DNA from: Clostridiales bacterium
GTDB lineage: Bacteria > Bacillota > Clostridia > Oscillospirales > Oscillospiraceae
Assembly (NCBI GenBank): GCA_019420945.1
Contig: JAHZGF010000007.1
Location: 21,183 to 78,861 of the forward strand
DNA length: 57,679 bases
Direction of reading: 5' to 3'
Part shown: in pieces, positions 17,295 through 25,625 of the stretch
How positions within the stretch are numbered: the first letter of the stretch is position 1
Layout of the letters: every line of letters starts with the position of its first letter
Notes under the pieces: generated by a model
The model's input: only the letters and a program-made list of their open reading frames with translations
Told to the model about the DNA's origin: nothing
Database searches by the model: none
Made by a program: the position numbers and the translations under genes

Positions 17295-19253
17295 TTACAT
17301 ACTCTGCTGATACTGCGTCTGCTCCTCATGGTCATCTGCCTTGTGGCCCATGGCCATGCGCTTCTCCATAAGCCGTCTGCGGCGTTTGGAATCGATGCGG
17401 ATCCCCGCCGGGTTGACTGGCGGAATGGAGTTGTTTTGGAATATCCTGCTCATGTGATGGAGCAGTTTGCTTGCCGCCAGCATAACAGACGGATCCCGGA
17501 ACTGGTCGAAGCAGTCGAGAAAGAAGCGCGCATACTCATTGCCCTGTGCCGCGGCTCGGATCAGCCATTCTCTGGCCTGCTCACGATCCGGAGGGACATC
17601 CCGCCCCAAGAGATACAGCTTGCCCAAGGTGTACTGTGCAAATTGATTTCCCTGATCAGCGGAGGCTGTCAGGTATGCAAGTGCCTTTGCCACATCCTTC
17701 GGCACGGACTCGCCGGCGAGATAAATCTTTCCGAGCCGATACCGTGCAAACTGATTGCCATGGTCTGCAGCTTTGCCCAGCCACCCCAGCGCTTCTTCCC
17801 AGCGTTTCTGCGTGAGGAGCAGATTCCCGAGGGCGTACTCCGAGAAATCATTACCGGCTTCTGCCGAGCGTCGAAACCACTCCTCCGCTTTTTCGTGGTC
17901 ACGCAAGGTGGAGAGGTCATCCCGATAGAACTTACCAAGCTGATGTGCCGCAACGGTATATCCCTCCTCCCAGAGCTGTTCCAGCGCTTTGACCGCTTCT
18001 GCGTGTTCCGCATCCAGCGCATAGATGTCATGCAGAACAGCCTTGGCGGCGCGATAGCGCTGCGCCTGCTCGTACACACGGTAGGACTGATGCTCTGCCT
18101 TCTGACTTTCCGGCTCCGGCTCATCCTGCATCCTTTCATCCTCAAAGGTTGGGAGGCCGAGACGAATGTTCTCGGCCTCCTGGATGATGTCGTTCTTGAT
18201 TTTGCGAAACTCCTTGCGTTGGGATAACGGGAGTCGTTCCCATGGGGTACTGTGACCGTAGCACTCGTTCAGTTCCTCGTGGATCTGATTCCATACCTTA
18301 TAGCACTCAGAAACTTCCGGCAACTCCGCCAGTGCATCCACGATGGTATCGACGAGCTGCTTCAGCGGCTTCTTGAGATAGCCATACTGTTTCTTTCCGG
18401 TAGTCGTTTCCAGTGCCTGCACAAGCTGACGCATGTTGTCCGCGATGATCGGGCTGTCGCAGATCTGGTGCTGCATCCGGCTGATCATTTCCCGCATGGC
18501 ATTCTGCGCTACCTCCACCAAGTCTGAGTAGGCCACATCCTTGCGCTCATAGATTTGCTGCATCTCATCCCGGAAGATGGCATTGGTCAGCTTGGATCGC
18601 ATGGCCGCGATTCCATCCTTAGTCAGGAAGCCTTCCTTCGGATCATCCGACCAGACCATCATGTGAATGTGCGGGTGATGCCCTTCATCATGGAAGGCGG
18701 CATACCAGTGGAAGTTATCGAGCGATATCTTCATTGACTTTGCCAGCGTCGGTGCGTTCTCCATGAGGAGCGTGCGCCACGCATCGGCGTTGTCGAATTC
18801 CAGACGAGCGGCATCCTCACGGCGCAGCGAGTAGATGATGGTCCACACATTTCCCTCATGCGATTCCAGCTCTGACATTGCCGAAGCGAGATCTACGGAA
18901 GTGCTTGAGCTGAACAGGCCATGGCTTCCGTGCTTCTGCACGCGGGGGCGGGTAGCGATGTACTGCATATATCCGCTCTCCGAATCAATTCCGTGGAGGT
19001 TGGCATCCAACGCCATGGTGATGAATGCGGAGGCCGTACCAAGCGTCGGCGTTTTGCAGTAGTCCTCGTACTCAAATAGCTCCACCGCATCCGGAAAGTC
19101 CGTGAGCAGTTTCTGGATGAGCTCACGCTGACCTTTTGTGACCGCACCGTTTCCAGCCAGCTTCTCCACGCCTTCACGGGTAGCGATGTAGCGCATGTAC
19201 CCGCTGGCTTTCCCAGATTTGATATAGCCGCTTTTCTGTACGAGCTTCGCCAT
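17295..19253 (-). CDS. MobP/MobL-like relaxase with C-terminal Sel1 repeats
   Basis: 652 residues. The N-terminal relaxase domain has SGYMRYIATREGVEK and a related second copy, SGYMQYIATRPRVQK, then the metal-binding histidine cluster FHDEGHHPHIHMMVWS (187-202). The family nicks oriT and stays bound to the 5' end of the transferred strand. Residues about 440-615 hold at least four Sel1/TPR-like repeats (AEAGNDFSEYALGNLL, ADHGNQFARYRLGKIYL, ADQGNQFAQYTLGKLYLLG), which normally mediate protein contacts. It follows the ribbon-helix-helix accessory gene by 3 bp. The nucleophilic Tyr cannot be assigned with confidence by eye. Confidence 0.92.
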   Translation of the reverse strand: MAKLVQKSGYIKSGKASGYMRYIATREGVEKLAGNGAVTKGQRELIQKLLTDFPDAVELFEYEDYCKTPTLGTASAFITMALDANLHGIDSESGYMQYIATRPRVQKHGSHGLFSSSTSVDLASAMSELESHEGNVWTIIYSLRREDAARLEFDNADAWRTLLMENAPTLAKSMKISLDNFHWYAAFHDEGHHPHIHMMVWSDDPKEGFLTKDGIAAMRSKLTNAIFRDEMQQIYERKDVAYSDLVEVAQNAMREMISRMQHQICDSPIIADNMRQLVQALETTTGKKQYGYLKKPLKQLVDTIVDALAELPEVSECYKVWNQIHEELNECYGHSTPWERLPLSQRKEFRKIKNDIIQEAENIRLGLPTFEDERMQDEPEPESQKAEHQSYRVYEQAQRYRAAKAVLHDIYALDAEHAEAVKALEQLWEEGYTVAAHQLGKFYRDDLSTLRDHEKAEEWFRRSAEAGNDFSEYALGNLLLTQKRWEEALGWLGKAADHGNQFARYRLGKIYLAGESVPKDVAKALAYLTASADQGNQFAQYTLGKLYLLGRDVPPDREQAREWLIRAAAQGNEYARFFLDCFDQFRDPSVMLAASKLLHHMSRIFQNNSIPPVNPAGIRIDSKRRRRLMEKRMAMGHKADDHEEQTQYQQSM

Positions 19254-19256
19254 CGC

Positions 19257-19658
19257 TTACACAGACTTCTGAAAGTCCATCGCATCCTTGAAGGAGATGC
19301 GGCCATTGGTCCGCTTCATATCTCGGATAGCCCTGCCGCGCAGGCGCTCATATGTTCCTTCGTCGATGTCGGTATCGTAGGCGATGATCTGTGCCATCAG
19401 GTTGATGTCCACGCCCTGCTTGAAAAGCAGAGAACTGATGCGGCTCGCAAAACCGTCCAGCGTTCCGGTCAGCGTCTTGGAGAGTACTTCAGGCAGAAAC
19501 GCATTGGCGTTTTTCGTGTGTAAGGATCCAACATAAAACTCAATTGCTTTTTTGATAAACTCATTTTTGGCAGCACAGTTATCTGTGCGATAATAATCCT
19601 CGACCTTTTGCCACGTGCTGTCTGGCAACCAAATAGTGTGTTTGTTCTTATTGCTCAT
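19257..19658 (-). CDS. Ribbon-helix-helix relaxosome accessory protein (MobC-like role)
   Basis: 133 residues from ATG 19658, after GGAGGGACAAA. The N-terminus, SNKNKHTIWLPDSTWQKVED followed by NEFIKKAIEFYVG, looks like a ribbon-helix-helix DNA-binding fold. The C-terminal half (GTYERLRGRAIRDMKRTNGR) is basic. It lies directly before the relaxase gene, where accessory proteins that bind oriT and recruit the relaxase are usually encoded. Function is inferred from fold and position. Confidence 0.8.
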   Translation of the reverse strand: MSNKNKHTIWLPDSTWQKVEDYYRTDNCAAKNEFIKKAIEFYVGSLHTKNANAFLPEVLSKTLTGTLDGFASRISSLLFKQGVDINLMAQIIAYDTDIDEGTYERLRGRAIRDMKRTNGRISFKDAMDFQKSV

Positions 19659-19979
19659 TTTGTCCCTCCATACTGCTTGACGTCGCTCAAATCCACTGAA
19701 AACACTGGCTTTTTTGAGCAAATCTCAAATAAAAGCGTCAACGCTTGATTCCAATGGAGAAAAAGACGTCACTGAAAAAACTCGAAAACAGCCCGCACTG
19801 CGGGATGTTGTGAGTGCCCTGATGCTTAAAAGCGTCAGGGCTTTCTCCTGCTTTTCTTTCGTCGGATGCCAGTCTCCCCACAAAGCGGTTCAAAGCCCGC
19901 CCAAGCCCCCACGGTGGGGTACTCGCTCGGGCTGCCTGTAAAAAGCGCACACAGCGGCCCACAGGGGCGGACACGGCGG
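19659..19979. other. Gene-free gap upstream of the mobilisation operon, candidate oriT
   Basis: 320 bp without a supportable gene. It holds a hairpin (CCCTGATGCTT/AAGCGTCAGGG, about 19816-19840) and a GC-rich dyad CCCCAC-G-GTGGGG (about 19908-19920) followed by TACTCGCTCGGGC, itself partly complementary to the upstream GCCCGCCCAAG. Position before the relaxosome genes and these dyads make it the best oriT candidate in the window. No nick site is proven. Confidence 0.4.
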
Positions 19980-20987
19980 TTACATCTGCATCCCAGGAGC
20001 CTGCGATTCACTTTCACGAAGCTGCTGGGCGTATTCGTGCAGGCTCATGCCGGTTTGCTGCTGACAGAACGCCTCCATCTTGCTGAGCAGGACTTCCTGT
20101 TCAGCAGCATTGAGCGGGTAACTCCAGCTTTCTTCCGAACCGTCTCCCTTGCAGAGGTTCAGTTCCAGTGTGTCGCACAGACAATCCTGCTCCACATCAT
20201 AGTTAGCGTAGATGTTGAGCCAGTCATCGTTCTGATCGGTGCAGACAAATGTCCCGAAGGCGGCATCCACATCGAAGTCCGCCTGCAGATAAAAGTTGAG
20301 CTTGCCGTCTGATTCGATGATCTCCTCACCGAAGGAAAAGTTCTGTGCGGAGAGATGACCTGCCGAGGTGATTTCTTTGCCTTTCAGATGATTCAACAGC
20401 TTGCGCCACTTATCATCGCCCGATGCGAACTGCGACCGGGTGGCATGATAGACCGCCACCGATACATCACGCATTGCCCAGGTCTGCCAGCCATCCATAA
20501 TGTGAACAGCGGAGAACTCACGCTTGTCGAAGTTCACATCGAATACGCCGCGCACCTTTCCAGTGTTCTCCATGCGAAGGGCTGTCAGGGCATCAAACTC
20601 TTTTGCTGTGATGGGCTGCCCGCCGAAAAACATTCCGATGAATTTGCCCGGCGCCACGCCATTGTCTTTCGTAATATAACCGCGCAGCTTTTTCCCGACC
20701 GCCAACAGTTCCTCGCCGGGCGAGGTCTTGAAGTACCATTCCTGACCACGCTCCGTTACATGGTAGGCGGCATAAGTGCGGGCCGCTTCTTCCTCCGCAC
20801 GCTGTGCGGCAGCTTCCGATTGGATCGCACGGCTGATGCGCGCATACTCCCGCTCCGGAAGCTGATTGCACAGCTCGTCCAGTACATTCTCCAGATGCTC
20901 CTGCAAGGTTTCGTCCCTGAGATGCTTCTCGATAGCATTTTTCCAACGCTGGTCGATCCATAGAACGATTTCTTCCTGCTGTGCCAT
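19980..20987 (-). CDS. Uncharacterised ICE protein
   Basis: 335 residues, soluble, no signal peptide. The N-terminal 60 residues are helical (EEIVLWIDQRWKNAIEKHLR), with an Ala/Glu-rich linker after them. A middle part has WYFKTSPGEELLAVGKKLRGYI and a later section is acidic and beta-like. I do not recognise a domain. It starts 2 bp after the stop of the DUF6103-like gene, so it is co-transcribed with the transfer genes, and is the last gene before the candidate oriT. Confidence 0.75.
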   Translation of the reverse strand: MAQQEEIVLWIDQRWKNAIEKHLRDETLQEHLENVLDELCNQLPEREYARISRAIQSEAAAQRAEEEAARTYAAYHVTERGQEWYFKTSPGEELLAVGKKLRGYITKDNGVAPGKFIGMFFGGQPITAKEFDALTALRMENTGKVRGVFDVNFDKREFSAVHIMDGWQTWAMRDVSVAVYHATRSQFASGDDKWRKLLNHLKGKEITSAGHLSAQNFSFGEEIIESDGKLNFYLQADFDVDAAFGTFVCTDQNDDWLNIYANYDVEQDCLCDTLELNLCKGDGSEESWSYPLNAAEQEVLLSKMEAFCQQQTGMSLHEYAQQLRESESQAPGMQM

Positions 20988-20988
20988 A

Positions 20989-21261
20989 TCAGTTGCCCTC
21001 CTTCACCGTGACTGCCATGGGCTTCGGCTCACTACTCGGCGTTTTGGGTACGGCAGATTTGGCAGTGCGCTTAGGCTTGGGAGCAGGGACAGCCTTGCTG
21101 TCCAGATACTCCCGCACAGCTTCCGGCACCGTCTGCTCATAGAGCTGCTTGAGCGCATCGTCCATGCGGGCCTGCACGGAGGAGTGTTCCTTGCGGAGAG
21201 AAAACTCCAGTGCATCCAGCTTGTCATCGTCAAAGGTGAGTGTAATATTTACTTTCTTCAT
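20989..21261 (-). CDS. DUF6103-like small ICE protein
   Basis: 90 residues. It starts with a beta strand, MKKVNITLTFDDDKLDALEF, then a helix with VQARMDDALKQLYEQTVPEA and VREYLDSK, and ends in a basic Pro/Lys/Ala tail. The pattern matches small proteins catalogued as DUF6103 in Firmicutes ICEs. The N-terminal strand plus helix is consistent with a ribbon-helix-helix-like fold, but this is not proven. It lies between the wall hydrolase and an uncharacterised gene. Confidence 0.75.
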   Translation of the reverse strand: MKKVNITLTFDDDKLDALEFSLRKEHSSVQARMDDALKQLYEQTVPEAVREYLDSKAVPAPKPKRTAKSAVPKTPSSEPKPMAVTVKEGN

Positions 21262-21272
21262 ACTGTACCTCC

Positions 21273-22469
21273 TCAGTCATAATTGATATACGGAATTTTC
21301 AGCCAGTGCGTCCAACCACGGTTCGCCAGTTCCGTTTTCACCACACCGTACTTGGTACCCATAGCCTCGATGACCTGACCGCCGCCAATGTAAACGCCGA
21401 TGTGCCCGTCATGCCAAACGGCAAGGCCGGGAATATCCGGCATGGTATCGATGGTGCCGGACTCTGTGGCGCTGTAGTACATCTGGTTGGCACCGATATC
21501 CGGCATCCCGTGGGTACCATAGTCAATGGTCATCGTTTCCGGGGACAACCATCCGTATCCCTTGATAAGTCCCACGCAGTCGGTAGTCCTGCCGCCCAGC
21601 CAGTTGGCACGGATAAAATCTTCGTAGCTGCCGACACCGTCAGGGTACTGTTCCAGCTTGTAGGCAAAGAGCGCTTCGGTCAGCACATCGCCGTAGGTGC
21701 CCCAGACATAGCCCCAACCGGATTCCCATGCGTGGATAGCGTAGGTCACAAGGTCAGCGGCATTTTTGCTGTTGGAATCGGTGAAAGCCGAGATGTCCAA
21801 GTCGATACTGCTGCCATCTCCGCGAAGGAACTCACCGCTGTAATTCCCGCCGCCCGCAGCGCCGGCAATCATAGAATAGATGTGGTTGATATTGCTCTTG
21901 TCATCCTCTGTGATCGTCCGGCCCAGCTCTGCTTCCAGATTGGCATACGCTTGATATAACGAAACCGGAACAGCGACGGTGTATTCTTCTTCCATGCTGG
22001 TGACCGTGCCATCGTCGTTCTCGACATCTACCGTGCGGGTACGGGTTTCCCAAATGAAGAAGCATTCTACGAAGCGGCTTGCCGCCCGTGCGGACGGCGC
22101 ATCCTCGCCAAAGCAGAGGGCATCAAAAACGGCCTTGATCCGAATCGGGTCAAGGCCGTTTCCGCTTTCCGTTTGCCCATTGACGGAAGCCACTGCCGAA
22201 TCCAGAAGAGAAAAAGCGGTACGCATCTCCTCAATATGATACCGGAATTCTGCGGGTACTTCTGTCGAGTAGTTCACGCCATAGAAGGCTGCAGCTACTG
22301 CCTGATTGTTGTGATCCGCACCTCCGGAGCCAATAGAACACAGAAGTGCGATGAGTACAATGACTGGCGAGAGAATTGCGACCAGCGTCCATCCCACGCC
22401 TTTGCGCAGCTTTTCGTTAGAGAGCACCGTCGCCGCGGCTTTTGCGATCATGCCTGCAGATACTGCCAT
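21273..22469 (-). CDS. NlpC/P60-type cell-wall hydrolase of the transfer apparatus
   Basis: 398 residues. One membrane segment (about 27-48) anchors the protein, with the rest outside. The C-terminal NlpC/P60-like domain has the catalytic Cys in GGRTTDCVGLIKGYGW (C298) and His in HDGHIGVYIGGGQVIEA (H356). The role, by analogy with VirB1-like hydrolases of Gram-positive ICEs, is local opening of peptidoglycan for the mating channel. It begins at the last base of the virB4 stop (TGATG), indicating coupled translation. No lysozyme-like (SLT) domain is evident in the middle region (about 60-230), unlike two-domain Tn916-type hydrolases. Confidence 0.9.
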   Translation of the reverse strand: MAVSAGMIAKAAATVLSNEKLRKGVGWTLVAILSPVIVLIALLCSIGSGGADHNNQAVAAAFYGVNYSTEVPAEFRYHIEEMRTAFSLLDSAVASVNGQTESGNGLDPIRIKAVFDALCFGEDAPSARAASRFVECFFIWETRTRTVDVENDDGTVTSMEEEYTVAVPVSLYQAYANLEAELGRTITEDDKSNINHIYSMIAGAAGGGNYSGEFLRGDGSSIDLDISAFTDSNSKNAADLVTYAIHAWESGWGYVWGTYGDVLTEALFAYKLEQYPDGVGSYEDFIRANWLGGRTTDCVGLIKGYGWLSPETMTIDYGTHGMPDIGANQMYYSATESGTIDTMPDIPGLAVWHDGHIGVYIGGGQVIEAMGTKYGVVKTELANRGWTHWLKIPYINYD

Positions 22470-24301
22470 CAGCGACCACCCGCTGTGCCAAACAGCCGTT
22501 CCTTGTATGTCGGAGCATGTACCTCCAACAGGTAGCGCTCATTTCCGCACTTGTACAGGCAAACGCCGCGCTGAGGGAACTTGATGAGATTGTATTCCGC
22601 CTCATCCAACTGGAGCATTTCCATGTAGCTGCGTTTGTCAATGGAGCCTGCGTTGAACAGGAACTGGTGGGGCGGGATGCTGAACAGCGGCTTGGTCATT
22701 TCGCGCACATGTTCCTGATCAAAGTCCTCCAGATTCTGCGAGGCCAGCAGCACGGCGGATTCCTTTTTGCGCACACGCTTGAGGCAGTTGCGGATGTACT
22801 CAATGGCCGTGGGATTGGACAGCCAGATATACAGCTCGTCCAGTGCCGCCACGGTATTGCCGACCGTCAGAAGCTTATCCGACATGAAGGACAGCACATT
22901 GAACAGCATGGCATTGCGGACATTTTTGGCGGCGCTCAGCATTCCTTTGACGCCGAAAACAAGGAAGCGGCTGGAGGTGATGTTGGTGTGCCCATTGAAG
23001 AACTGTGCATCAGCGCCCTTGCACATGGAATGCAGTCCCAACAGCACTTCCTGCAGGAGCTTTTCCGTATAGAGCAGATGAGCGTTTGGATCGTAGCTTT
23101 TGAATTCTTCTTCGATCAGGTCATAGAGGTCAGAGAGGATCGGATAGTCTTCCGGTCGCATGCGGCGGAAGTTGCTTCGCTCCGTGATTCCCCATTTCGC
23201 ATAGAGCTTGGACACCATAATCTCAATGGTGTCGATGTGGGCATCGCTGAAATCCTTATAGGCTCGGAAGAAGTCCTTGAGAAAGGAAACATGCTGTGCC
23301 AGCAAAGTGCTTTTGCGGAAGGCTTCCGGCGCTGCCGTATCGTCCGGGTCACCGCCATCATCCCAGCATTTCGGCTCCAGTACATTGATGATGTACTTTC
23401 CCGCCATGAGGTCGGCAAAGCAGCCGCCCACGGCCTCGCACATTTCCTGCTGCTCATGCTCGGCATCCAGCGTGATAACGGACTTTCCGGACTCCAGCAG
23501 ATTGAGGATTAGGAGCTTCATCAGATAGGATTTGCCCTGGCCGGAGTTGCCGAGAATGAGGATGTTGGCGGAGGTCTTGTCCTCATCGCGCTGGTCGAAG
23601 TCCACGAGGATGTTGCTGCCGTACTTGTCCCGCCCGACATAGAAGCCCTTTGCGTCCGTTTTGCCGGAATAGTTGAAGGGATACAAATTCGCCACACTGG
23701 ATGCCGGGAGAACACGCTCGAACTGCTGGCCGAAGGCGTTGTATCCCACGGGGCTGGCACAGCAGAAGCCCTGCTGCTGACGGAGCAGAAGCCTGTCCAC
23801 ATTGAGCTTACTCCGTACCAGTTCTGTCAGCACATCGGTCTGGAGCAGCTTGAGCGTGTTATAATCCGAAGCGGTCAGCTCGATATAGACGGCGCAATGG
23901 AGCAGCGGCTCTCGGTTACGGTGCATGGAAGCCACCAGCGATGCCACATCCTGTAGATTGCTTTCCGCCGTGATCGTCTGCTGCAGGTCGTTGGTGTTGG
24001 AGCTGCTCATGCGGTTTTTGTTTGCGGCATTCTGGATGATGCGCTTTTCCTCGGCAGGTGTTACCTGGCGGGTGTAGATGCGCAGCGTGATCCCATCCTT
24101 TTCACCCAGATGTCGGAGAATAGCCTGCTCATCGGTCTGCGTGGGATACTCCCGCAGCGCCCACACGCAGCGAAAGGTGTTGCCGCAGATGAAGTGATCC
24201 GGTTCGAACTTGACCACGGAAGGTGCAATCATATCCAGGAAGGATTTGATGCCTGCAGTCTCCCGGCTCTGCGGCGCTGCTTTTTTCGTTTTCTTTGCCA
24301 A
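22469..24301 (-). CDS. VirB4/TraE-type conjugative ATPase
   Basis: 610 residues from TTG 24301, preceded by AAAGGAGG with 6 bp spacing; the upstream in-frame codons lack a ribosome site. Walker A is ILILGNSGQGKSYLMK (about 247-262), and Walker B is TVAALDELYIWLS. A conserved FSIPPHQFLFNAG segment follows near the C-terminus. VirB4 powers assembly of the channel and substrate movement. The N-terminal half (TQTDEQAILRHLGEKDGI) is the expected VirB4 non-catalytic domain. It follows a 195-residue partner gene by 13 bp. Confidence 0.95.
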   Translation of the reverse strand: MAKKTKKAAPQSRETAGIKSFLDMIAPSVVKFEPDHFICGNTFRCVWALREYPTQTDEQAILRHLGEKDGITLRIYTRQVTPAEEKRIIQNAANKNRMSSSNTNDLQQTITAESNLQDVASLVASMHRNREPLLHCAVYIELTASDYNTLKLLQTDVLTELVRSKLNVDRLLLRQQQGFCCASPVGYNAFGQQFERVLPASSVANLYPFNYSGKTDAKGFYVGRDKYGSNILVDFDQRDEDKTSANILILGNSGQGKSYLMKLLILNLLESGKSVITLDAEHEQQEMCEAVGGCFADLMAGKYIINVLEPKCWDDGGDPDDTAAPEAFRKSTLLAQHVSFLKDFFRAYKDFSDAHIDTIEIMVSKLYAKWGITERSNFRRMRPEDYPILSDLYDLIEEEFKSYDPNAHLLYTEKLLQEVLLGLHSMCKGADAQFFNGHTNITSSRFLVFGVKGMLSAAKNVRNAMLFNVLSFMSDKLLTVGNTVAALDELYIWLSNPTAIEYIRNCLKRVRKKESAVLLASQNLEDFDQEHVREMTKPLFSIPPHQFLFNAGSIDKRSYMEMLQLDEAEYNLIKFPQRGVCLYKCGNERYLLEVHAPTYKERLFGTAGGR

Positions 24302-24314
24302 ATGAATCCCTCCT

Positions 24315-24899
24315 TTACTCACCGACAATAACCCAGCGGTCACCGTCGAAGTCCTCGAACTTTTCTGTTGTCACGTTCTGCTCAAAGTAAACACCCAGCA
24401 TCTTTTTGAGATCCTGCTCGGTGGCTCGGCGGGTCGTGAAGCCGTTGTCGTTGATGTTCTGCTCGATGCGGGAAAGGTAGGAGAACACATCGGACTCCTG
24501 TTCGCCGCGCAGACGGATGATAATATAGAACTCACGGCTGGACGCCATGAGCACTTGAATGCGGTCCAGGTGCTTGCTGTCCTGTTCCAGCAGTCTGCGG
24601 ACCGCTGGCAGTTCCTCCTGGCTCAGACGATCCCGGTAAAAGTCCTTATTGCGCTCGAAGGATTCCTTGGAATTGAGGGCCAGCATCTCGATCTCCGCCT
24701 GTCCCTTTACGACATTCAGCAGCGCATAGATGCGGGCGCTGATGCTGGAATCCGGCAGGACGGAGATGTTAGTGGGCTTGATGATGAAGAACACGAGATT
24801 GCCCATGCGGGTGGCAATGCAGTAGTCCTTGATCTCCTCAATGCCCATGAGCTGCCGTGTGGAGCAGGCGGCTTTGTCCTTTTTCTGCTTTTTACTCAC
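24315..24899 (-). CDS. Conserved transfer-operon protein, VirB4 partner candidate
   Basis: 195 residues from GTG 24899, whose GTGA overlaps the stop of the VirB3-like gene; GGAGG lies 8 bp upstream. No membrane segment. It begins with a Lys-rich stretch, then STRQLMGIEEIKDYCIATRM, FIIKPTNISVL and REFYIIIRLRG. The order VirB3-like, this gene, VirB4 and the FIIKPTNISVLPDSSI strand suggest a detached piece of the VirB4 N-terminal domain or a dedicated ATPase partner. That is inference; no domain is recognised with certainty. Confidence 0.75.
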   Translation of the reverse strand: MSKKQKKDKAACSTRQLMGIEEIKDYCIATRMGNLVFFIIKPTNISVLPDSSISARIYALLNVVKGQAEIEMLALNSKESFERNKDFYRDRLSQEELPAVRRLLEQDSKHLDRIQVLMASSREFYIIIRLRGEQESDVFSYLSRIEQNINDNGFTTRRATEQDLKKMLGVYFEQNVTTEKFEDFDGDRWVIVGE

Positions 24900-25168
24900 G
24901 ACTCCAACCTCCAATCATAGAATTGCTGCTTTGTAATCAGGAACGCGGCGGCATATTTGAGGAAATCCAATATGCTGGTTCCGTCGAATCGAATGCTGAG
25001 GAAGGCGTAAACAGCCGTCAGCACCAGCGGCAGGGCGATGCCTGTCTGGGTCAGCGCCAGAACAGAGATAAGAAGCCCCACGCCGATGATGCCGATGTCC
25101 CGCAGCTCCCAAAGCCACAGCATGGCTTTTGCGGTCAAATTATCAGGGTAAATATAAATTGCTCTCAC
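24896..25168 (-). CDS. VirB3/PrgI-like inner membrane protein
   Basis: 90 residues. A short N-terminus (YIYPDNLTAKAMLWLWE) precedes two close membrane segments (about 26-46 and 48-64), then LDFLKYAAAFLITKQQFYDW. Size, two-helix topology and position just upstream of virB4 match VirB3/TrbD/PrgI proteins, which sit at the base of the channel. The GTG start at 25168 lies within a GGAGGTG motif, so the exact start is not secure. Confidence 0.8.
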   Translation of the reverse strand: MRAIYIYPDNLTAKAMLWLWELRDIGIIGVGLLISVLALTQTGIALPLVLTAVYAFLSIRFDGTSILDFLKYAAAFLITKQQFYDWRLES

Positions 25169-25182
25169 CTCCGGAGAATAGA

Positions 25183-25210
25183 GATGGCCGCAGGTTTCCC
25201 TGCGGCCATC
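25183..25210. other. Perfect 12-bp intergenic stem-loop
   Basis: GATGGCCGCAGG pairs with CCTGCGGCCATC around a TTTC loop. No T run follows on the minus strand, so it may be an mRNA processing or stability element rather than a terminator, between the ribbon-helix-helix gene and the VirB3-like gene. Confidence 0.6.
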
Positions 25211-25221
25211 CAGTGGGTTGA

Positions 25222-25509
25222 TTATTCTTCTGCGTTATCCAGCGCCTGCTGGATCAGCTGTGTGATGAAGTCCTTCTGCTTCAGGTGATTCTTTTCCAGA
25301 TACTCTTTCAGGCGGTCGAAGAGTTCCGCGGAGATCTTCACCGCAAGGGTCCGTTCTGTCTGCATATCGTTTCCTCCTTCAAAGTGTTCTGCGAAGATGC
25401 GCTCCACATATTCCGCCAGTGTACCCAGCTTCATTTCTTCTTTCTCTGCCATGATTCTTGCGTGAAGTTCTGCCGGGATCATGGCGCAGAGGTTCTTTTT
25501 GCCCTCCAT
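25222..25509 (-). CDS. Small protein with two ribbon-helix-helix-like units
   Basis: 95 residues. Two similar units are visible: LCAMIPAELHARIMAEKEEM with TLAEYVERIFAEHF, and LAVKISAELFDRLKEYLEKN with FITQLIQQAL. Each has the strand-helix-helix pattern of MetJ/Arc-type DNA-binding proteins, so one chain could act as a pseudo-dimer. It starts at ATG 25509 after AAAGGAGC. It may regulate the transfer operon or bind element DNA. The 116 bp between its start and the methyltransferase stop hold nothing else I can support. Confidence 0.75.
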   Translation of the reverse strand: MEGKKNLCAMIPAELHARIMAEKEEMKLGTLAEYVERIFAEHFEGGNDMQTERTLAVKISAELFDRLKEYLEKNHLKQKDFITQLIQQALDNAEE

Positions 25510-25625
25510 CGGTCTGCTCCTTTCCTCGATTTTGCAAGCAAAGCATACCGGAAGAAGTCATGGAAAGCTATTCACCAAACTCAACGAAGAAGCTATGTGA
25601 AACGGAAGCAAAACCACCAAGGCAG

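Noticed and set aside
17274..18227. 317-codon plus-strand frame opposite the relaxase
   Set aside because: The relaxase and its Sel1 repeats are clear on the minus strand; no start signal for the plus frame.
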